In this document: piece by piece, positions 8,000-11,718 of the stretch
How positions within the stretch are numbered: position 1 is the first letter of the stretch
Layout: each line of letters starts with the position of its first letter
From: Desulfobacterales bacterium
GTDB taxonomy: Bacteria; Desulfobacterota; Desulfobacteria; Desulfobacterales; Desulfosalsimonadaceae
Direction: 5' to 3'
Length of the DNA stretch: 11,718 bases
Assembly (NCBI GenBank): GCA_018224315.1
Contig: JAGTVF010000042.1
Location: 1 to 11,718 of the forward strand
Position numbers and translations under genes: made by a program
Notes under the pieces: model-generated
The model's database searches: none
What the model was told of the DNA's origin: nothing
The model's input: the letters and a program-made list of their open reading frames with translations, nothing else

Positions 8000-8395
8000 A
8001 TGAAAATCGAGATGACCCCGATTGGCACATTTTACACGGATGAAACCGATATACCCCGGCACTGGACCATTTCCAAGTCAAAGGGCAGAATCGAGATCAA
8101 CCCGGATTTTCAAAAGGGGCTGCAGGATGTGGCTGTTGGCGAGCAGATCGTTGTGTTGTTTGGCTTTCACAAAAGCCAGGCCTTTACCCCGGATCTGCTG
8201 GTGCAGAAACCGCCGCACAGGGACCGGCCCTTTGGGGTGTTTTCCATATGCTCGCCCCGGCGGCCCAGCCCCATCGGCTTATCCGTGCTGCACGTGACCG
8301 ATATCCGCGCAAATGTTCTGGACGTGGAAAACATCGACATGCTCGATCAGACCCCGATTCTGGATATCAAACCGCATATCACGGGGGAAAAATAG
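8000..8395 (+). CDS. TrmO/TsaA-family SAM-dependent tRNA methyltransferase, short form
   Basis: 131 residues forming a single TrmO/TsaA (UPF0066) domain. In E. coli, TrmO N-methylates t6A at position 37 of threonine tRNAs; the same activity is inferred here. Recognisable motifs are MTPIGTFYT at 5-13, CSPRRPSPIGLS at 84-95 (the family signature around RPxPIGLS) and DMLDQTPILDIKPHI at 113-127. E. coli TrmO is about 235 residues with an extra C-terminal domain absent here; many archaeal and anaerobe homologues are this short, so truncation is not implied. A GAGGTG ribosome site lies about 4-5 nt before the ATG. It begins 58 bp after rlmD on the same strand with no terminator between, so the two are probably co-transcribed. 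Short homologues may have other substrates, so I leave the symbol blank. Confidence 0.85.
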   Translation: MKIEMTPIGTFYTDETDIPRHWTISKSKGRIEINPDFQKGLQDVAVGEQIVVLFGFHKSQAFTPDLLVQKPPHRDRPFGVFSICSPRRPSPIGLSVLHVTDIRANVLDVENIDMLDQTPILDIKPHITGEK

Positions 8396-8470
8396 CCCTT
8401 CCCGGGTGTTGGACACCTCTGGGGCGTACCGGAGATTGCGGGCAGGTATTGACGCAATTGGTGATCCGGG

Positions 8471-8499
8471 TTGCCGGGTGCGGCCGGAAGTGTTATTGT
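8471..8499 (+). promoter_or_regulatory. Weak candidate promoter for the universal stress protein gene
   Basis: TTGCCG (8471-8476) and TATTGT (8494-8499) are spaced by 17 nt, each matching four of six consensus bases. Read-through from rlmD/trmO is an alternative, since no terminator is seen after trmO. Confidence 0.3.
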
Positions 8500-8557
8500 T
8501 AAATGAAATCACAAAATCCATGTCTTTTTCACCTCCAACCCCAGGGAGGGCCTGCCC

Positions 8558-9472
8558 ATGAAGACAAAGATTCATCGCATCCTTTGTGCCACGGATTTTT
8601 CCGATGTTTCCCGGATGGTGGTGCCCTACGGCATTGAACTGGCAGCGGAATTAAACGCGGAACTCTATGTGGCCCATGTCATTGATCTGCCCACCATATC
8701 GGTTTACGGAGAGGCGGTTTTTGATCCCATTACCCAGCAGCAGCGGTTTATGGAGTTTGCCCGCAGGGAGATAGAAAATCAGCTGCAGGAGACATCCGTG
8801 GAAGCCACACCGCTGATCACCATCGGGCATGCCACAGAGGAGATCGCCTCCATGGCCGCGGATTATGATGTGGATCTGGTCATTGCCGCCACCCATGGCC
8901 GCTCCGGGATCAGGCGGCTGTTTCTCGGGTCTGTAACTGCCCGTCTTATGCGCATGCTCAATTGTCCCATTCTGGTGCTGCGCACCATCGAGGAACTGGA
9001 AAAGCCCCATCGCCAGACCATCCCGTTTAAACGCATCCTGGTGGGCTGCGATTTTTCCGAGGATTCCGGGGCGGCCGTGGAATGCAGCGTCAATATTGCC
9101 CAGGAGTTTGCGGCGAAACTGCATCTTGTCCACGTGGTGGAGCCCACTCAGTACAAGGATCATTTAACCTTTCCGGCCCAGCCCGGTGATCCGGTTCCCG
9201 GAGATCTCCATGAGGCCATCAAGCAGAAGCTTTCGGCCATGGTGCCGGCCGATGCTGAAAATTGGTGCGAGGAGATCAAAACCAGCGTTCTGGTGGGAAA
9301 ACCTTACGCCGAACTGGTGCGGTATGCGGATCTCTATGACATGGACATGATTGCCCTGGGCGTGCGCGGCCACGGCATGGTGGAACATCTTCTGGTGGGC
9401 TCCACCACTGACCGGGTGGTTCGCCGGGCGCCGTGCCCGGTCCTGTCGGTGAATCCGGCGGTACGACAGTAG
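8558..9472 (+). CDS. Tandem-domain universal stress protein
   Basis: 304 residues with two UspA domains, about 4-142 and 156-298, joined by a short linker. Each begins with the usual strand (HRILCATDFSD and KRILVGCDFSE) and ends in the cis-Pro strand (CPILVLRT and CPVLSVNP). The ATP-binding signature G-x2-G-x9-G-[S/T] is complete in domain 2 (G268, G271, G281-S282). In domain 1 the first glycine is Ala111 (A-T-H-G, then G124-S125), so nucleotide binding may differ between halves. Such proteins are stress-response ATP-binding dimers; the tandem form can act as an intramolecular dimer. A strong GGGAGG lies 8 nt before the ATG. Its 3' end converges on the ferredoxin gene with only 20 bp between stop codons and no visible terminator. 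Specific role unknown. Confidence 0.93.
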   Translation: MKTKIHRILCATDFSDVSRMVVPYGIELAAELNAELYVAHVIDLPTISVYGEAVFDPITQQQRFMEFARREIENQLQETSVEATPLITIGHATEEIASMAADYDVDLVIAATHGRSGIRRLFLGSVTARLMRMLNCPILVLRTIEELEKPHRQTIPFKRILVGCDFSEDSGAAVECSVNIAQEFAAKLHLVHVVEPTQYKDHLTFPAQPGDPVPGDLHEAIKQKLSAMVPADAENWCEEIKTSVLVGKPYAELVRYADLYDMDMIALGVRGHGMVEHLLVGSTTDRVVRRAPCPVLSVNPAVRQ

Positions 9473-9492
9473 CCGCACCGCCGTTTAACAGG

Positions 9493-10245
9493 TTATGCTG
9501 CGGTTTCTTTCAGGATCTTCCCTTTTGTGCTGATCACGATCTGCTTGTGGGGAATCTGTGCGTCCGCGGCTTCCAAGCCTTTTTTGACCACCTGGGGCAG
9601 TCCGCTGCAGCAGGGCACTTCCATGGTCACCGTGGTCACCGATTGGATGCCGGCCTGTTTGAACACGTCGGCAAATTTGGCTGCATAGGCGTCAATGTCG
9701 TCGAACTTGGGACATCCCATCATCACCGCTTTTCCCTGGAGCAGCTGTTTGTGCAGATCCGGGTAGGCCACGGCCACGCAGTCGGCCAGCACCAGAAGAT
9801 CCGCACCTTTTAAAAATTTTGCATTTGCGGGCACCAGCCGGATCTGCACCGGCCAGTGGCCAAGGGCGGAGTTTTCTGCCTGAGCGCTTTGGGCGTCTTG
9901 TGGTTTCTGGCCGGCATTTTCAAAAATCCGCACCTGCTGCGACGGGCATCCGCAGGCCATCTCCGGCTGGGTTTGGTTTGTTTCGGGTTGGGACTGCCGG
10001 AGATTTTCCAGGTGTTTTTCCACGGCTTCCTCGTCGAACTCCTCGGCTTCGCGCTCCACGATTTTCAGCGCGCCCGTGGGGCACTCGCCCATACAGGCCC
10101 CAAGCCCGTCGCACAGATTATCGGAAATGACCCTGGCCTTGCCGTCTATGATTGCAATGGCGCCTTCGGCGCAGGCAACAACGCACTGGCCGCAGCCGTC
10201 GCAGATGTCCTCGTCGATTTCTATGATTTTTCGCAGGGTTTTCAT
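9493..10245 (-). CDS. Ferredoxin-domain protein with cysteine-rich C-terminal domain
   Basis: 250 residues, cytoplasmic. An N-terminal ferredoxin domain (7-65) has one canonical [4Fe-4S] set C15/C18/C21/C25, followed by a second set in which one position is glycine: C45-DGLGA-C51-MGE-C55. A linker of about 40 residues rich in Glu and Gln leads to CGC at 98-100. A conserved-looking C-terminal domain then has ALGHWPVQIRLVPANAKFL near 127-145, ADCVAV with C156, MGCPK with C178 and VPCCSGL with C212-C213. I know similar proteins from anaerobes, in my memory near hybrid cluster protein (hcp) genes, but no defined biochemical function. Electron transfer is inferred. GGAGG is 5 nt before the ATG. 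It follows the HD gene by 45 bp and is probably co-transcribed with it. Confidence 0.88.
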   Translation of the reverse strand: MKTLRKIIEIDEDICDGCGQCVVACAEGAIAIIDGKARVISDNLCDGLGACMGECPTGALKIVEREAEEFDEEAVEKHLENLRQSQPETNQTQPEMACGCPSQQVRIFENAGQKPQDAQSAQAENSALGHWPVQIRLVPANAKFLKGADLLVLADCVAVAYPDLHKQLLQGKAVMMGCPKFDDIDAYAAKFADVFKQAGIQSVTTVTMEVPCCSGLPQVVKKGLEAADAQIPHKQIVISTKGKILKETAA

Positions 10246-10290
10246 TGTTTCCTCCGATGGATATGCTTTATATTTTAAAATCAGTTGAAT

Positions 10291-11019
10291 TTATTGCAAA
10301 AAAAGCTGTTTGGCCCGCTTTTGGCCGGCTTTTGTAAAAAACTGCCGGCTGATCACTTTTTCCATGTGAGCTTTGTCCGGCTCCTTCCTTTTTGCCGAAT
10401 CCTCCAGGTTGGCGATCAGGTCCGCATCATAGAGGACCCTGAAGTTTATTGTCTCGTTTTCCCGGGGGTGGTGGTGATGTCCAATGATGTCGCAGACCTC
10501 GTCGATCATGGCCTCTGCTGCGCCCACATCCTCCATGATCTGCCTGGCAACGGTCGGGCCTTCTTCTTCCTGATAGCGGGCAGCGCTGCTGCCGTGCTTT
10601 TTTTCGGCTTCGGGAATGCCGATATCATGCAGGTAGGCGGCTGCCAGAATCACGGCCATGTCGCCGCCTTCCTGGCCGGCAATGGCTTCGGCATGCCGGG
10701 CCACCCGGGTGGCATGACCGATGCGCTTGAAATCCTGCCTGAAATATTTTTTCATTTCCACGGCAATCCGGTCTTTCATCAGCTCCTGGCGCTGGGCCAG
10801 CAGTTCCGGGGGCAGTTCGCCGAGGCATTGGTCTGCAAACTTGCAATAGGCCGCGCACCCGAAGTCCATGTTCGGGTTGACAAAGCGATGACCGCAGTGA
10901 CCGCATTTGCGCATGGTGTCATCCTTGAAAAACTCCACGGCTTTTCCGCATTCAGGGCACTGGGTTTCAAAAATAGCGCCCGGCTTCCAGTATCTGCTGT
11001 CCTGTCCTGGGCATTTCAT
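10291..11019 (-). CDS. HD-domain protein with cysteine-rich zinc-ribbon-like N-terminus
   Basis: 242 residues in two parts. The N-terminal 66 residues hold eight cysteines: C3, C21/C24, C39/C42 (two CxxC knuckles of a zinc ribbon) and C55/C59/C65, a further cluster that could bind zinc or an Fe-S centre. From about residue 95 there is an HD metal-dependent phosphohydrolase domain: H102, the HD pair H131-D132 in YLHDIGIP, a run of four histidines at 181-184, and D198/D200 in LYDADLI. The domain suggests hydrolysis of a nucleotide or phosphoester; the substrate is unknown. The fusion to a metal-binding module suggests redox or metal sensing, which is inference. AAGGAG is 7 nt before the ATG. 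First gene of a two-gene operon with the ferredoxin-domain protein, downstream of a CRP/FNR-like palindrome. Confidence 0.88.
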   Translation of the reverse strand: MKCPGQDSRYWKPGAIFETQCPECGKAVEFFKDDTMRKCGHCGHRFVNPNMDFGCAAYCKFADQCLGELPPELLAQRQELMKDRIAVEMKKYFRQDFKRIGHATRVARHAEAIAGQEGGDMAVILAAAYLHDIGIPEAEKKHGSSAARYQEEEGPTVARQIMEDVGAAEAMIDEVCDIIGHHHHPRENETINFRVLYDADLIANLEDSAKRKEPDKAHMEKVISRQFFTKAGQKRAKQLFLQ

Positions 11020-11128
11020 ATTGTTTCTCCTTTCGGCCGTCGTGAAAATGGATATGCCGGCCTGGCTTTGGGTTCGGCTTCAGGTTCAAAGTAAGCATCC
11101 CCGGGGGATGCGTAAATTGTTGGCTTCT

Positions 11129-11134
11129 TTTTTA
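11129..11134 (-). promoter_or_regulatory. Candidate -10 box of the HD/ferredoxin operon
   Basis: TAAAAA on the minus strand (11134 to 11129) matches four of six -10 bases. The predicted transcription start near 11122 puts the upstream palindrome centre at -41.5, the class II activator position. The mRNA leader would be about 100 nt. The element is weak by itself and is supported mainly by this spacing. Confidence 0.4.
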
Positions 11135-11156
11135 CCGCATTGATTCCCGGTCTGCA

Positions 11157-11170
11157 TTGACTTAAGTCAA
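11157..11170. promoter_or_regulatory. CRP/FNR-family operator-like palindrome
   Basis: TTGACTTAAGTCAA is a perfect 14-bp palindrome with the TTGAC-N4-GTCAA layout of CRP/FNR-family sites (E. coli FNR prefers TTGAT-N4-ATCAA). It lies in the region between two divergent transcription units. As I recall, regulators of hybrid cluster protein genes (HcpR) in sulfate reducers use TTGAC half-sites, which would fit the ferredoxin/HD pair. The regulator itself is not in the window. Confidence 0.6.
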
Positions 11171-11179
11171 GCTTGGGGT

Positions 11180-11207
11180 TTGACAGCCGGCAGATGGGGA
11201 ATAATTT
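11180..11207 (+). promoter_or_regulatory. Probable promoter of the 82-aa protein gene
   Basis: A perfect TTGACA (11180-11185) is followed after 16 nt by TAATTT (11202-11207), with overlapping AT-rich -10 alternatives. Transcription from about 11214 gives a leader near 60 nt. The palindrome centre lies about 50 bp upstream of this start, a less standard activator distance. Confidence 0.5.
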
Positions 11208-11274
11208 TAATTCATGAGGAAAAATTTGGCTAAAGTTTGCATTTCAATTCCAACAGAGTTCAAGGAGAGGCAAT

Positions 11275-11523
11275 ATGGCTGATAAGGAAACGCTTTGCGA
11301 AAAAATCAAGGAGATTTATCCGGATATCGGCGAATGCGGCATTGACGTAACAGTGGATTATGATCAGGAAAACAAGGCTTGGGTCGTGGATTTGAAAAAG
11401 GACCAGCACGAGCTCAAAACCTTTCTTGAACCCGAAGATGCAGAAACCTGTATGCTCGGCAAGCAGTGCATCGGCCTGGGCATCCAGATTGCCCAGCTAA
11501 AGGACAACATTTTGAAAACATAA
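11275..11523 (+). CDS. Small conserved-looking hypothetical protein with four cysteines
   Basis: 82 residues, acidic, soluble, without signal peptide or membrane segment. Coding evidence is good: AAGGAGAGG lies just before the ATG, a promoter lies upstream and a terminator hairpin downstream. Features seen: YPDIGECGIDV (15-25), an alternating strand-like segment NKAWVVDLKK (33-42), LEPEDAETCM (51-60) and a C-terminal helix-like GLGIQIAQLKDNI (67-79). Cysteines are at 8, 21, 59 and 65, with no CxxC. I have an impression of similar proteins in sulfate reducers annotated as hypothetical, but I recognise no domain or function. The cysteines could bind a metal or respond to redox state. It is a single-gene transcription unit divergent from the HD/ferredoxin operon, sharing its control region. 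Confidence 0.85.
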   Translation: MADKETLCEKIKEIYPDIGECGIDVTVDYDQENKAWVVDLKKDQHELKTFLEPEDAETCMLGKQCIGLGIQIAQLKDNILKT

Positions 11524-11579
11524 ACCAAAGGTTTCAATTTTTGAACATCTTTATTTTCCTGTTATCTTAAGGATTGAAA

Positions 11580-11638
11580 AAAATCACCGGCCCGCACCGG
11601 GGCAACCGATCAAAGGCCCCGGCCGGGCCGGTGATTTT
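11580..11638. terminator. Bidirectional factor-independent terminator
   Basis: AAAATCACCGGCCCG (11580-11594) pairs with CGGGCCGGTGATTTT (11624-11638) over 15 bp, and inside it CCGGGGC (11597-11603) pairs with GCCCCGG (11616-11622), separated by a small CA/C internal loop, with a 12-nt apical loop. On the plus strand TTTT ends the stem, with another T run shortly after; on the minus strand seven T follow. It closes the 82-aa gene, 56 nt after its stop, and probably a minus-strand gene from the right. Confidence 0.88.
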
Positions 11639-11650
11639 GAATTAAAATTT

Positions 11651-11718
11651 TTATCTCCTGCCGTTTGATCCAAACCCACTTGTCTTTCCCGGTCCCGCGG
11701 CCCGCGGGGTTCGAAACA
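11651..11718 (-). CDS. Possible 3' end of a minus-strand gene, running off the window
   Basis: A minus-strand frame enters from the right edge and ends at TAA (11653 to 11651), giving 21 residues, a Gly/Arg/Ser-rich tail ending GKTSGFGSNGRR. The stop is 12 nt before the terminator hairpin, whose seven-U tail points the same way, which is the main evidence that this is a real gene end. The other two minus-strand frames are also open here, so the frame choice is not certain. The tail is low in complexity and gives no clue to function. Confidence 0.4.
   Translation of the reverse strand, partial: FRTPRAAGPGKTSGFGSNGRR

Noticed and set aside
8404..8419. Small hairpin GGTGT-TGG-ACACC after trmO as a terminator
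   Set aside because: The stem is only about five pairs and no U tract follows.
10285..11094. 269-codon plus-strand open frame
   Set aside because: Antisense to the HD-domain gene. The HD protein has clear motifs; this translation does not.

Overview
The window looks like chromosomal DNA of an anaerobic deltaproteobacterium (Desulfobacterota, probably a Desulfobacteraceae-like sulfate reducer). That placement is an inference. It rests on moderately GC-rich coding sequence, strong AGGAG-type ribosome sites, a ferredoxin/HD-protein gene pair of a kind I associate with such anaerobes, and a small protein of similar distribution. I see no rRNA, tRNA, insertion sequence, phage gene or CRISPR array.

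Left half, minus strand (1-5285): a branched-chain amino acid operon transcribed right to left as ilvL - ilvD - ilvB - ilvN - ilvC, with ilvC cut by the window edge. It encodes acetohydroxyacid synthase (large and small subunits), ketol-acid reductoisomerase and dihydroxyacid dehydratase, which are the three shared enzyme steps from pyruvate/2-ketobutyrate to the 2-keto acids of valine and isoleucine. The most striking element is the leader in front of ilvD. A 28-codon ORF has 14 Ile/Val/Leu codons, and its stop codon lies inside a 15-bp antiterminator arm. That arm is exclusive with a 14-bp terminator hairpin followed by seven U, about 20 nt before ilvD. A third segment inside the Ile-Ile-Val-Pro codons can pair with the antiterminator arm. 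This is a complete ribosome-mediated transcription attenuator, readable by eye.

Middle (5327-9472): a minus-strand alpha/beta hydrolase, a ~500-bp spacer without a convincing gene, then plus-strand rlmD (Fe-S 5-methyluridine RNA methyltransferase), a short TrmO/TsaA-type tRNA methyltransferase and a tandem-domain universal stress protein. rlmD has a good sigma70-type promoter that also settles its start codon.

Right part (9493-11718): a minus-strand two-gene operon of an HD-domain protein with a cysteine-rich N-terminus and a ferredoxin-domain protein with many extra cysteines. Its upstream region holds a perfect TTGACTTAAGTCAA palindrome, placed where a CRP/FNR-family activator would sit for this operon. 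Divergent from it is an 82-aa cysteine-containing protein of unknown function with its own promoter. A 22-bp bidirectional terminator hairpin follows. Beyond it is what may be the 3' end of a further minus-strand gene running off the window.
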